This document shows positions 50,001 to 62,710 of a stretch of DNA of 64,000 bases, piece by piece (positions within the stretch are counted from its first letter, which is position 1; the number at the start of each line of letters is the position of its first letter). Position numbers and translations under genes: made by a program. The notes below the pieces were generated by a model. That model did not search any database. It saw only the letters and a list, made by a program, of their open reading frames with translations, and was not told where the DNA came from. Origin of the DNA: Alnus glutinosa. Lineage: Eukaryota; Streptophyta; Magnoliopsida; Fagales; Betulaceae. Location of the stretch: the NCBI RefSeq assembly GCF_958979055.1, contig NC_084886.1, forward strand, positions 41,528,654 through 41,592,653. The letters run 5' to 3'.

Positions 50001-52560
50001 TCAAATCCCATTGGGTGTGTGAGTTAATTGCCAAGCAACAACTAAGAGAGAAAATAAAATTAAAAAAACCATGTCTTTTCACTAGTAGGTTACTTAGTTT
50101 CCTGCTTGCACTTAATCTTGAATGCGTGATTTTTGCTTAACATTCACTGCCCCTTTGTCAGGTCCACGCATTGGGAAGGTTTTATCCAGTGCTTACATCT
50201 GCTTGCAGCAAACTCATCAGCATTGAGAGATGCGAAGGTTACAACTCCTGAGGCACTTCTGCAGTTGACTTCATATACTCACATGGTCTCTCGAGAAAGC
50301 AAATTAAAGTCAATGCAAAAGTTCCATGACACTGTTGCTATTGGACCTTTGGCTTCTTCTGCTGTTCTGTGCAATGGGGCTAGTCATTCTTCTCTTTGGC
50401 TCCCTCTTGATCTGGTTTTAGAAGATGCTGTGGATTCAACAGAGATCAATGCCAGAAGTGCTATTGAAACTATCACCGGTAAAGAATATATTACTCTAAA
50501 CAATTTTTTATTTTATTTTATTTTATTTTAAATGGTATAATTTTCTGCTCATAAAGCTGGTGTCTGTGAGGTATTGAGGTTTCATTTTGTGCAGGTTTCA
50601 TTAAGGTCCTTCGAGTCATAAATTGCACCACCTGGCACAACACCTTTTTGCACCTGTGGATTGCAGCTCTTCGTCTTGTTCAAAGGGTTAGTTGGGGATC
50701 CTAACACCTTATGATGTTCAATAATTTTACTTTGGGAGGACCCACAATGGGGTAATTCCTTTTAAAATGGTGATGATGATGATGATGATAACAATAATAA
50801 TAATAACAACAACAACAGCAGCAGCAGAATAACTCCTTTCTATGGTAAATGTTTTGACTTTTGGGGAAGAAGTTCATGCTTGGGTGATAAGTTTCCTATT
50901 GGTCTGAATTATATTCTATTACCATTGAACTGTCAAAGTTTCTTGTTACTGAATTGATCAACTGAAGCACCGAGTCGGTGAACAGAGTTTTATTTTTTGC
51001 ATTTCAAATGGTATTCATATAGTTTTTCACCTTTCTAAAAACTACACTAATTGCTATTTCCATTTTAATTTTTCATGAATTGTTAGGAAAGGAATCCCAT
51101 TGAGGCCCCTAGGCCTCGTCTAGATTCTCGCTTATGCTTGTTACTGTCTATTGCACCTCTAGTGGTTGTCGATCTTATTGAGGAAGAGGAAAGTGCAACA
51201 CTTGATGAAACAGAATATGGCTCCACCAATCACTGGGAAGAGAAAATTGTTCCAGGAAAGTGTCGCATTGATTTGGTCTCCAGCTTACAGATGCTGGGTG
51301 ATTACAAGGGCTTGCTGATTCCACCCCAATGCACTGTTTCTGCAGCAAACCAGGCTGCTGCAAAAGCGATGTTATTTATTTCAGGCATCGATGATGGAAG
51401 TGCATACTTAGAATGCATCAGTGTGAAAGAAATGCCAACTAATTGTTGTAAGTTTTAACAGATTCTCATCCATTATTTAAGATTTTTACAAAGCTTTCCG
51501 TAGGGGTAAATTTCAAACTTGAGTGGCGTAGCATTGTGATACTTTTGGTCTAGGGGCACAGTAGTGAACTCACTCTGCATGCCTGTTGAAAGTCGTCTGA
51601 AAGATATACCCATGCTTCTCATGTTCTATCGTCTTCTTGTATGATGTGTTTGATATCTGGTGATTGATGAAAGTGATCTCAAGCTAAAAAGGAACGAAGG
51701 AAGATAGCCAAGGTTTGCCTTGCAGTGGTGTAAAAACCTACTAAACCTACTCGTAGTTTTTTGTTACCGATATATCAATAGCAAGAGAGAGAAAATCTCA
51801 GGTAGTCAAACTATATGTTTACAGTAAAATCAGACAGTTATAATTTGATGCATCACACTTAACAACAATTGATTACTAGAGACCAAAAATATTTCCCAAT
51901 ATAGTTCTTTTTGTATTTTTATGTTGGCAACATTCCTTTATGACTAAAATGCATCCTTAATTCCCTAAGCTTGAGACTTATGATTTGTAAATGCAGATAA
52001 AAGTGTCATGTTTTGACACAAAGATGCAACTTTGGACACGACCACTCCAAAAAATCTACATGCAAGAACATGGCTATTTTGTGTGTCTTTGTCAATGTAC
52101 ATATTTGAGTGTCATTCACATGCAAAACAACCATAGATGGTAAAACATTTAAGAATTAGGTATTATTTGACAGATAACGTGTAACACATCCTTGAGTTCT
52201 CTGAATTTCCGAGGTGAATGAATGTCAATCCATTTATAAGTCTCATTGTCTAAGACAAAGGGACTTTAGTGTCATGTGCTCAAGTGTTCAACACATCAGT
52301 TTTCTAAAAAGTATTCTACAGATTATAGCTACCCATCACTTTTCATGTAACAGTGTTCTACAAATTATAGCTTGAACATAGTGCTCCATCCTATTTGTCA
52401 TGTGGGACCTCTGTTTGTCTTTGTAGTATATATGAAGTATATATGTAATGCTTTCTTATCTAAGTTTTGTAGTATATTTTTAATGCTTTCTAATATTAGT
52501 TACATGTCCTTGGTTTTAGCTGGAAACATGCGCCATCTAATAGTTGAGGCTTGTATAGCT

Positions 52561-52595
<35 letters not shown>

Positions 52596-55500
52596 AGGTT
52601 ATGTGAACGGAAACATCAATCAAATACCTCAGTGTGTGCCTGCTGAGGTGCCTGGTTGGTCATCATTAATGCAGGGGGCATCGCTTACTCCAGTAATGAT
52701 AAATGCATTGGTTTCAAGGCCGGCTTCAAGGTATATGCACGCTTATTCCTAAGTCCAACCCAACCAAAATGAAATTAACACAAATAATTGTAATTAGCTA
52801 CATGATTCCTTTATCCAGCTTATTGGTCCTCTGCATGAAAGAAGACTCCCTGATTCATTTCTCTAAACAATTCATTCTCATAATATGTGACAAAGTCTTT
52901 TTCTGGCCATCAACCTACTGTTGCCCTCCTCCTTTATCCACGTTTAGGACCAGCCCTTTGAAATTTAGCTTGGGTGGATTTAGTAATGGGGGCATTCCCA
53001 AAAATGAACTTGGGAACCTCTGACACCCTAAACACTTGACTCATCTGCTCTTTCTTGGTATAGTTACCATTAAAATGACCCTATTGCAATTAGTTTGTTT
53101 CGGCAACTTAGTATTGCCATAGTGTCAGTGTTAATTGATTCTAGAATCTTATTGTTCCAGCAGAGATCCTGGAGGTCAGGAGCATAGGATTATTTGACTA
53201 GGCCAACTTGGATGTAACATTTAGGGGGGCCCCAACAAATGGTCCATCCAACTTCAACATGTAAAAGACAATGGTAGTTATGGAGGTTGGACATTATAAT
53301 TTGTGAAGTCAAAAAATAAAAATAAAAAAATCTCTAATTGTTTTTCCTTTGGCTGTTGATGCCATGACACAATACATTAATGGTGTTTTGGTTCAGTATA
53401 TGAATGCATTACTTATTAGAATATAAATGATTAAATTCATCTCTTCCTATTAGCTTAAGCTTTTGGGATAAATGGTGATTTAACAAGGTATCGGAACAGA
53501 GGTCCTGAGTTCGAACCCTGTTTCCATCATTCACATCTCATTTCGATTAAAATATCCCATGTGTAGGGCTTCACCTATTAAGGGGGAGTTTAAGCCCATA
53601 CGGGAGGAGAAATATTAGAATATAAATGATTAAATTCATCTCTTCTTATTAGCTTAAGCTTTTGGGATAAGGGGTGATTTAACATAACTATTACCTAATT
53701 TCTACAACTATGGCCTGGTCTTCGGTTACACCATTTTCTTTCCTGAAGCCAGGTATATCAAATGCTCTTTTTAGTAGATCTACTCAGGGTAAAGCAACTG
53801 AATTTAGGCTCATGGGTTTGGTGGAAGCTTAGCAGAGCTCGAGAAAATATTCGAGATTGCTATCAATGGATCAAATGATGAGAAGATATCAGTAGCGATG
53901 ATTCTTTGTGGGGCCTCACTAATTTGGGGTTGGAATCTACAGGTTTGGATATTTGTCAAATTAAACAACTTTTATATTCATGTTCTTTAGAACTTTTGGT
54001 TTTTCCTAATTATTTGGTTATCTTTTCATTTTCACTTCATAATTTTTGTTTTCACTGGATTAAGAACAACTCCATTTACATGAAGGTCTGCATTTCATGC
54101 AGGAGCACACTGCTGATTTTATTATTAGATTATTATCTCCTCCAGCTCCTGCAGAGTACTCTGGGAGTGAAAGCCATTTGATAGCTTATGCTCCATTGCT
54201 GAATGAACTTATTCTTGGAATAGCATCCTCCGATAATCTTCATATTTTCTCACTACATGGCTTGGTAAATTTCGCTTCCTCTGACCCAAATATCTTCATC
54301 ACATGGATAAGAAATGAAACTAATGTTGGTTTAATAGAAGTTTTGATTAAGTACAAAATGAATAGTACCTAAACAGTATATTTATCTCTCCTCATATTCT
54401 GTCTTCAAAGAATACTACCCTAAATGCTATACTTTGCTGCTAAGATGCTTTGTCATCTACGACTATCAATGGCTGCACCAATGTGATATGGCTTGACGGT
54501 GCTTTAGGGATGGCCAGACAGCCAGAAAATATGTAGATTAAAAAATTGATATAAGGCAAGATGGCCCATGCTTTAACTCGATTCTAGCTTCTTGGTGAAG
54601 CATAATGGTGGCAAGTTATTCTTGCAGTTGACCCAGACAGTTGAAATAATGTTTATAAGGGTTTTGTTTGAAATTAGCATCTTTCAACTACCGGATAAAG
54701 CATACATGTAAAACCGAACAGCGTTGGGGATCCAGGAAAATGAGGTTAATTCTGCATCAAGAAATGATTGAGTTGAATATATGGATCCTTTTGAGGTTTA
54801 ACCCAGTAGCTTTATTATAGTATGTAGAAGAAGGGCAGAGCTGTGAACTAAGGTTCTTTTGTTTTTCTACTTCTATTGCCAGGTTCCACAACTCGCGTGT
54901 TCATTGATGTTAATCTGTGAGGTTTTTGGGTCATGTGTGCCCAACGTGTTGTGGACTACTGCAACAGAGGAAAAAATCTCTGCTCACGATGTGTTTTCCA
55001 ATGCATTTAGTGTTTTTTTGAGGCTATGGAGGTTTAATCATCCTCCTCTTGAAAGGCGAGCAGGAGATGCAGCCGATTCCCGACCAACTCCCGAATACCT
55101 CCTACTATTCCGTAATTCCCACCTGGAATCTCCTGGAAATGTCCACCAGGGTCAAAATAAAAGGAGACTCTCAGCAGTTGCAAGTTCATCTACTCTACAC
55201 CCCATATTTGTTGATTCATTTCCAAAACTAAAAGTTTGGCATCACCGGCATCTTGCATGCATAGCTTCGCCCCTCTCCAGACTTGAAGAAACCCCTGTTC
55301 ATCAGACTGTTGATGAGCTTCTTAAAATTATGTTTACAAATATTCGCAAAGGAAGTCAGTCTGTGCACTCAGTTACTTCTGGAAGTAGTAGTTTCTCTGG
55401 AACTAAAGATGAAGACACCTTGCTGAGACTCAAATTACCCGCATGGGATATACTTGAAGCTGTTCCATTTGTAGTTGATGCTGCTTTAACAGCCTGTGAT

Positions 55501-57650
55501 AATGGAAAACTTTCACCACGCGAACTAGCTACAGGTCAGTTTGATGTCCTTGTTCGATTTCTGTTGGTGACTTCACCTTTTTATATAGGTGCTACAGGCG
55601 GACAAGTTAAATGGTTTTAGATTTATAGAGCTGCTGTTGGCAATCTCATTGAAAGCCTATCTGATGGGATATTCTTAAACTTTCACAACGAACTGTTATT
55701 CATTTTACCTTGGAATTCGAATAGGTCAAGTGTAACTTTTTTCCAGTAAGCTGATGTGGCAACCAATTTTTTAGTTGAAACAGTTACTGTTCAGTATAGC
55801 TTGAACCAAATTTGTACTGTTGTAACCTAAATCTTTTGATATCTCAGGGCTTAAAAATTTATCTGATATTCTTCCTGCGTCTTTGGCATCCGTTGTAAGC
55901 TACTTCTCTTCTGAAGTAACCAGGGGTATTTGGAAACCAGTTTCTATGAATGGAACGGATTGGCCCAGCCCTGATGCAAATCTATCTAATGTTGAAGAAC
56001 AGATGAAGAAAATCATAGCTGCCACTGGTGTTGATGTCCCAAGCATTGCTTCAGGTTCGTTTTACCACTATATGCTTATACATATGTGTTTGTGCTATTG
56101 TATGTGTGAAAACAATCTTAGGCCACGTTGTTAGCCCTCCAACTTTCAACTAAACTCCCCAACCCTTGAATCATGCAAGTCCTTTGATCCTGGGACCTTC
56201 TCCACGGGTGTTGTGCATGTATAAGCAGGGAAAACAATTTTTTTCAAAAAAAAAAAAAAATGTATGCCGTAATTAGCAGAATTTATCAAAAAAAATGTGG
56301 TTCTGGTTGATGGTGTCTAAAGTCGAAAGATTTGTAAGAGTCATTTGCAAAACCAGACATTACCATCGCGTTTATGTTCTATACTTTGGCTCAAGCTTTA
56401 TGAATAAGAATTCTTCTCATAAATGTTTAGTACATTTTCAGAAATGAGCATTAGCAATAAATTGTTATCCATGGTTTCTCTTACATTTTCTAGAAACTGC
56501 CACTTCATATTCTGACTGTCTTGTGATTCCCACAGGTGGAAGCTCTACAGCTACACTTCCACTTCCCCTGGCTGCCTTTGTAAGCCTTACCTTAACTTAT
56601 AAAGCCTCCGAACGTTTTCTCAGTTTGGTTACCCCAGCCTTGGAGTCCCTTGCTGCAGGCTGCTTATGGCCTTGCATGCCAATTGTGGCTTCCCTGTGGA
56701 CCCAAAAGGCAAAACGTTGGAGTGACTACTTTGTATTCTCTGCATCTCGTACTGTCTTTCTCCAAAACCATAATGCTGTGTTTAAACTTCTTCAGAGCTG
56801 CTTTACTGCCACACTTGGCTTAAATGCCACCCCTATCTTAAGCAATGGTGGTGCTGGGGTCCTTCTTGGCCATGGACTTAAATCCCATTCATGGGATGGG
56901 TCCCCTGGTGCCCCTGGGGTTCTCTTTCTACACGTGTACCGGTACTTCAAAGGAACCATCTTGATCGCAGAAAATATTATTTCCCTCTTGATGGATTCTG
57001 TGAGAGCAATAGCAAGTAGAGGGCTTCCTAATGAGAGATTGGAGAAGTTGAAGAAGTTGAAGACAACCAAGAATACCATGAGATCTGGAGAGGTTTCACT
57101 TGCTGCAGCATTGCTGCGGGTGAATCTAGTGGCTTCCCTTGGGGCTTCTTTAGTATGGTTATGCGGAGGCTTAGGTCTGGTTCGGTCATTGTTTAAAGAA
57201 CTTTTGCCTTCTTTGTTTATATCTTCTCACAGTTCAAAGTTGGGAGGAAGATCAGAAGGGATGATTGAAATGCTACAGGGATATGCACTCGCACACTTTG
57301 CCTTCCAATGTGGAGCTTTTGTTTGGGGTGTTGACTCATCATCAATGGCATCAAACTATCATCGAAAAATCCTTGGGGACCACATGGGATTCATAGCAGG
57401 AGCACTTGATGGGAAGATATCACATGGTTACGATTTGGCAACTTGGCGTGCCTATGTTTCACGGTTTCTGAGCTTGATGATAGATTACGCACCAACTTGG
57501 GTACTGGAGGCAGATTTAGATGTCTTGAAGAGACTAAGCAGGGGTTTGAGGCGGTGGAACAAGGGAGAGCTTGCACTGGCTTTGCTTGGTATTCGTGGGT
57601 TTGGTGCTATGGGTGCAGTTGCTGAGCTGATAATTGAAAACGAGTTGTAA
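47071..57650 (+). CDS. MED33: Mediator subunit 33 (REF4/RFR1 family), copy 2
   Basis: Tandem paralogue of the gene ending at 46261, with the same 12-exon structure and intron phases: 47071-47351, 48007-48117, 49081-49428, 50162-50478, 50595-50686, 51087-51447, 52520-52730, 53828-53942, 54103-54264, 54883-55534, 55848-56054 and 56536-57650. They join in frame to 1323 residues. Eight of the twelve exon lengths are identical to copy 1; the others (1, 4, 10 and 12) differ by multiples of three. Conserved blocks include SGNMRHLIVEACIARNLLD, VPQLACSLMLICEVFGSCVP and WPCMPIVASLWTQKAKRW. Introns have diverged strongly, so the duplication is not recent. Intron 7 contains a TRIM. The start at 47071 is chosen because the frame upstream has only non-ATG codons. 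Both copies look functional; whether they have split roles is unknown. Confidence 0.95.
53414..53684 (+). mobile_element. TRIM retrotransposon with 72-bp LTRs in MED33 copy 2 intron 7
   Basis: Direct repeats of 72 bp (53414-53485 and 53613-53684, tattagaatataaatgatta and so on, ending gatttaaca) flank 127 bp. The interior starts with a primer-binding-site-like ggtatcggaacagagg, a decayed match to initiator tRNA-Met complement. It ends in a purine-rich aggggga...gggaggaga tract. Flanks ttact (53409-53413) and taact (53685-53689) agree at four of five bases. No coding capacity. The LTRs differ at only about three positions. Confidence 0.83.
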
Positions 57651-58051
57651 TTTCCATATTTTTTTTGTATTTAGTTTGTTTTTCCTTCCCTCTTTCATCT
57701 AAAATTGTTTTAAGAAGGTAATTGTATAACAGAGAATGCAGTGACATACTACTTCGGCATGCAGCAAAATTCTGCAGTAATAAGCTTCTGCTATTAGTCA
57801 ATGTTCTGAATTTTGTTTGAATGAAAGTTTCAACCTGGAAGAGGATACCGGATAAAAATTGAAGAAACATGATATAGATATCAAAATAGCTCTTTTCTCT
57901 ATATTTTTGACAAGTTATAAAAATCTTGATAAATGATACAAGGATTGTTTCAATTGTCTACAGAGATATTAGAAGCTGTATTTTCCAGGATAATTGATTA
58001 GTGATCTTTATTTTCAATTTGACGAAACTGTATCCAATCGCCGCTATGTTA
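57651..58051. other. Convergent 3' spacer between MED33 copy 2 and the PPR gene
   Basis: 401 bp between the two facing stop codons. It must hold both polyadenylation regions, so the transcripts may overlap. It is AT-rich with no other feature. Confidence 0.7.
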
Positions 58052-60151
58052 TCATACAACACCGCTGCACCCTGGTGATTTCTTCATTCTCTGGATTTGC
58101 ATTGCTCTCCTTATCGAAAATGCATCCTCCCACCTTCCTGCATCTGCATATATGCTGGACAGAAGAACTCTACCAGCCCCGTGAGATGGTTCCAACCTTG
58201 CCAAACTCTTTGCAGCCCTCTCTCCTATTTCCACGTTCCCGTGAGTCCTACATGCTGCCAATAATGTGCCCCATATCACAACATCTGCCTTCATGGGCAT
58301 GCCTCTTACTAATTCCTCAGCCTCTTCTAATTGCCCAGCTCTGCCGAGGAGATCAACCACACAACCATAATGCTTGATATTTGGTTCTAGATTATACACA
58401 TTCTTCATTATATTGAAATATCTCTTCCCTAGCTCCTCCAATCCAGCATGGCAACACGCAGTTAGGACTCCAATGAATGTAATTGAATTAAGCTTAATAC
58501 GACGGCTTTGCAGGTCAGAAAATACTTCAAGAGACAAATCGGCATGTCCATGCATTGCCAACCCGCATATGATTGCGTTCCATGGGGAGACATTAGAGGC
58601 CTTTTCTCGAATTTGATAGAACATTCTCAAGGCACTATCGATGCTCCCACATTTGGCATACATGTCAATGACAGCTGCACTTAAATTGTCATTAAGAGGG
58701 ATGGAGTTATTGCATATATATTCATGGGCCCATCTCCCTTCCTTCAATGTGCCCAAAGTGGCAATTGCAGAGAAAACGCTTACCATAGTAATTTCATTCG
58801 GTTGGATCCCAAAAGCTACCATCTGATGGAAGAGCTCTAGAGCCATATTAGGTTGCTCGCTCTGTGCATAACCAGAAATCATGGCGCTCCATGAAAAAAC
58901 ATCCCTTTCCGGCATCTCATTGAATATCTGCCTTGCCTCATCAATCATCTCATTTCTTATAAATCCTGCAATGAGGGCATTCCAAGATGCAAGATGATCT
59001 TTGATGCCCACTTCAAACTGCAAACAAGCAAGAGTCATCCTGCCACAAGCTGCATAAAAATGAATAATCGTTGCTTGTATAAAATCATGACGATCAAAAC
59101 TTGTCTTTACAGTTATACCATGAAACTGCTGACCTTCCCCCAATGCCATTAATCGCCCACATGCCGAAATCAAATCCACAATCATTACGTCATTGGGTCC
59201 TACTCCAGTACGTAACATTGCACGATAAATCATCAAAGCTTCACCTAACAATTCTACTTTCACATAGCCATCAATCATCGTACCCCACGAAACCACATCT
59301 TTTGCAGGAATCCTCTCAAACAACTCTCTGGCCCGGTCAACAAGCCCCGCTTTTGCATACCCATTTAACATAACATTCCACGATACTGTATTCCGCTCAG
59401 GCATCTCCTCAAACAAACGTCTTGCCTCTGCTACACTCGAACAAAGGCAATACATGTGCAACAAACTCGTTGAAATAAGAACCAACCCCTCAAGCTGCAG
59501 CTTAACTACCAAGACATGAAGCATCCGGCAATTCCAAATCCCACCTAAATGCGCACAAGCCGATATGACACTTGCCATTGTAACATCCTTCGGGACCACG
59601 CCTGCAACTCTCATATCCTTAAAAACCTCAACAGCCTCGCGCCAACAATCATTTTGGGCCAGACCCATTATCATAGTCGTGTACGAGACACAATCTTTAC
59701 CGGGCATTATCTCAAACAGCCGGCGAGCATTATCCAACTGCCCGATTTTCACATAACCAGCAATCATAATATTACAAGACACAGGATCCAGCTTAGACAA
59801 AGAATCAAACAGATAACGTGAATCATCAACAAACCCACATTTCGCATACATATTAATCAAACTGTTCCGGATAAAAGAGTTGGAACCGAGCCCCGATTTC
59901 AAGACCAAACAATGGATTTGTTGGCCTTGAGAGATGGCCAAAAGGGACGAACAAGACTTCAACACCGAGACCAACGAGAGCTCGTAGTCCGAGTTGTTGT
60001 GACTTAATGTGCCATTGAAGAAGAGACGAACATGGCGTTCTGGGTGGTCTTGAGGAAGCTGAGGACTTTTGGAGGTTATGGTGGAGACCCATTTGAGATT
60101 TGGAGTTGGAAATCGAACAGAGAGTGATTTGGGTCGGAAAGAAATGATCAT
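58052..60151 (-). CDS. PLS-class pentatricopeptide repeat protein, E type
   Basis: An intronless 699-residue PPR protein. These bind organelle RNA one base per repeat; PLS-E members direct C-to-U editing. The N-terminus MIISFRPKSLSVRFPTPNLK is basic and Ser-rich, like a mitochondrial presequence. P, L and S motifs run from about residue 55 to 600, for example YVKIGQLDNARRLFEIMPGK, NVMLNGYAKAGLVDRARELF and SWSAMISGYAQSEQPNMALE. The E motif starts VVIWGTLLAACRTHGNVEIG and the protein ends KKSPGCSGVV. No DYW deaminase domain is present, so a deaminase would have to be supplied in trans. Overall layout recalls Arabidopsis At5g19020 (MEF18), but I cannot confirm orthology. A retrotransposon LTR begins 86 bp upstream of its start codon. 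Confidence 0.95.
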   Translation of the reverse strand: MIISFRPKSLSVRFPTPNLKWVSTITSKSPQLPQDHPERHVRLFFNGTLSHNNSDYELSLVSVLKSCSSLLAISQGQQIHCLVLKSGLGSNSFIRNSLINMYAKCGFVDDSRYLFDSLSKLDPVSCNIMIAGYVKIGQLDNARRLFEIMPGKDCVSYTTMIMGLAQNDCWREAVEVFKDMRVAGVVPKDVTMASVISACAHLGGIWNCRMLHVLVVKLQLEGLVLISTSLLHMYCLCSSVAEARRLFEEMPERNTVSWNVMLNGYAKAGLVDRARELFERIPAKDVVSWGTMIDGYVKVELLGEALMIYRAMLRTGVGPNDVMIVDLISACGRLMALGEGQQFHGITVKTSFDRHDFIQATIIHFYAACGRMTLACLQFEVGIKDHLASWNALIAGFIRNEMIDEARQIFNEMPERDVFSWSAMISGYAQSEQPNMALELFHQMVAFGIQPNEITMVSVFSAIATLGTLKEGRWAHEYICNNSIPLNDNLSAAVIDMYAKCGSIDSALRMFYQIREKASNVSPWNAIICGLAMHGHADLSLEVFSDLQSRRIKLNSITFIGVLTACCHAGLEELGKRYFNIMKNVYNLEPNIKHYGCVVDLLGRAGQLEEAEELVRGMPMKADVVIWGTLLAACRTHGNVEIGERAAKSLARLEPSHGAGRVLLSSIYADAGRWEDAFSIRRAMQIQRMKKSPGCSGVV

Positions 60152-60237
60152 GAGACGAGATCATGAGACCCGTTGGCCTTTGCATGCTATTAGAGATAAA
60201 AAGAATAGTTTTTCTTTGTATATAGTTAGACGGTTTC

Positions 60238-60418
60238 TGTTATATTAGTTCTTTTTCTATTGTATTAACTCAACTGTAGTTAGCTTTAGTTAACTACAGT
60301 TACCAGTTAATATATATATATGTAATCTTTCCTTTCTCTGTAATTAACTTTACTTCTCATAATAGAATCATCTTCTTCATTTGTGCTCTCTCTTCCTCTC
60401 TGAACTCTGAGTTTGACA
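60238..60418 (+). repeat. 5' LTR of the copia element
   Basis: Starts tgttatattag and ends tttgaca directly before the primer-binding site, about 181 bp. It contains a tatatatatat run (about 60311-60321) that may be its TATA box, and a C/T-rich region after it. The left end is inferred from the tg start, because the 3' LTR is not available for comparison. Confidence 0.75.
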
Positions 60419-60430
60419 TGGTATCAGAGC
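60419..60430 (+). other. Primer-binding site (initiator tRNA-Met)
   Basis: tggtatcagagc, complementary to the 3' end of initiator tRNA-Met, immediately after the LTR. Confidence 0.92.
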
Positions 60431-60438
60431 ATACAACA

Positions 60439-61353
60439 ATGGCGCATGATGATTCTTCCTCTTCCTCCCAGATTCCTCCTACTAATAATCCTCCTCTTCA
60501 ATTCACCATTTCACCATCCGTTTTCACTAATCCATTGAGTCCTTTTTACTTACCTCAAAATGAAAGTCCTGGAGTGATTCTTGCTACTCAATCGCTCACC
60601 AGCGAAAACTACAATACTTGGAGCCGCTCTATGATAATGGCTCTTATGGCCAAGAACAAATTGGCTTTTGTTGATGGAAGTCTTCCTCAACCTTCGATCG
60701 ATGCTGGTGCCGAACATCATGCTTGGGTGCGTTGCAACAATATGATTCTGTCTTGGATCCTCAATTCAGTCTCGAAGGAAATTGCGGCCAGTATCATCTA
60801 TATCGACTCTTGTCACGGTATATGGCTTGATCTCAAGGAACGTTTTTCTCAGAAAAATGGTCCTAGGGTTTTTCAATTACAGAAATCAATTTCTGTTCTT
60901 TTGCAAGGAAACTCTTCTGTGAATTCTTACTTCACATTGCTTAAGTCTCTGTGGGATGAGCTTAGCAATTATAGGCCTATTCCTCCCTGTTCTTGTGGTG
61001 GAATGCAAGTGGTCGCTACTCACTATCATCAGGAATATGTTTATCAATTCCTGATGGGGCTCAACGAATCCTTTGCTGCCATCCGTGGTCAGATTTTACT
61101 TTTGGAGCCTTTACCATCAGTTAACAAAGTCTTCTCTTTAGTTATTCAAGAAGAGAAACAACAAGAGATTTCGGTCAAGTCTCACATCCTCAATCAGGAG
61201 TCCACTGCTCTTATGACGAAATCTACTGGACCACCAGCTCGTTTCACCAAACAGCCTTATCGCAAGGATAAGCCCATTTGTGCTCATTGTGGCGTACCAG
61301 GTCACATTGCCGACAAATGTTATCGCCTACACGGTTTTCCACCGGGGTTCTAG
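60439..61353 (+). pseudogene. copia gag region
   Basis: A gag-type protein with the copia N-terminal domain (SLTSENYNTWSRSMIMALMA, WILNSVSKEIAASI) and a CCHC zinc knuckle (CAHCGVPGHIADKC at about residues 287-300 of the 305-codon frame from this ATG). The frame ends in a TAG just after the knuckle, where copia elements usually read straight on into protease. The chosen ATG (60439) follows the primer-binding site; the frame is also open upstream through it. Confidence 0.9.
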
Positions 61354-62710
61354 TTCACGAAGAATCCTTGGAATTCTGCTCCTATTCATTCTGCAAATCA
61401 TGTGCAAGAGGTTGATTTGAATTCTGTTCCTCAGCAGAATCCACCTCAACAAGTTGTACCTCAGCTCACCATCACGCCTGATCAGTGCCAACAGCTTTTG
61501 TCCCTTCTTCAACAGCAGAATTTTACTCATCAGGCATTTGCAAACATGGCAAGTAGTTTGCATGCCTTTTCCTCTGCTCCAGCTTCCACTTCTTCTGAAG
61601 TGTCAGGTTGTGTTTCTTCTCTTACTACTCTTAATCCTCAGTATTCAGTTTTTTCCTCTGCTTTCTTAACAAAATCTCCATCTTTTAATTCCAAATCCAC
61701 TCCCTGGATTATTGACACAGGGGCAACTGATCACATGATCAATTGCCCTTCATTGTTTACCACAATTACTGCAGTTGTATCTTCTTTTGTCAAATTACCA
61801 AATGGATCTGTCGTCCCTGTTACACACATTGGGACAGTGTTTATTTCAGACAATCTTATATTGACTGAAGTTCTTTTTGTACCTTCTTTTTCGTTTAATC
61901 TCATTTCAGCAAGTAAAATCATTAAGTTCTTGAAAGCTTGTCTCATCTTTCTTGCTGGATTTTGTTTCATACAGAATTTGTGTCCTTGGAGGACGATTGG
62001 AGTGGGTAAGGAAGAAGGTGGTCTATTCTATCTTATGCAGCAACCGAAGGTTTCATCTCCTTCAGCTCTTTCAATTTCTAGTTGTAATAGCACAATAAAG
62101 ACCCCTTCTCATGATGTTTGGCATTATAGTTTAGGTCACCCTTCTGTATCACGAATGCAGTCTTTACATCATAATTTCCCTGAAATTTCATGTATTAATA
62201 AAGACATTTGTTCTGTTTGCCCTTTGGCTAAACAACATAGAATTCCTTTTCCTGTACACACATCTCATACTTGTATGCCTTTTGAAATTGTCCATTGTGA
62301 CATTTGGGGGCCAATGGCTACTCCATCAATAAATGGCTCAGTTTTCTTTCTCTCCATTGTGGATGATTATACCCGGTTTACTTGGGTGCATCTCATGAAA
62401 AGCAAGTCTCAAAATCGTTCTCTTATTAAATCTTTTTTTAACCTTGTACAAACACAATTCAATCTCAAAATTAAGTGTTTGCATTCTGATAATGGTTCTG
62501 AATTCAAGATGCATGATTTTTTTTCTTCTAATGGAACCATTCACCAATTGTCTTTTGTTGAAACTCCACAGCAAAATGCTGTTGTGGAGAGAAAACACCA
62601 ACATTTACTTAATGTTGCTAGAACATTAAAGTTTCAATCTCAGGTTCCTATTTCTTTTTGGGGAGAATGCATTTTGTCCGCTGCATATCTTATAAACCGT
62701 ATTCCTACCC
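61354..62710 (+). pseudogene. copia pol: protease and integrase region
   Basis: In the same frame as gag after the TAG. The aspartic protease motif WIIDTGATDHM lies near 61708. The integrase zinc-binding pattern H-x-H-C-C spans YSLGHPSVSRMQ to CSVCPLAKQH (about 62127-62233). The integrase core has HCDIWGP, FLSIVDDYTRF, LHSDNGSEF and VVERKH, so its acidic residues are all visible. The frame is lost near 62710, in or beside a run of C. Confidence 0.9.

Noticed and set aside
53500..53530. tRNA B-box-like sequence (gagttcgaaccc)
   Set aside because: It lies inside the TRIM interior just after the primer-binding site; no tRNA cloverleaf can be formed around it.
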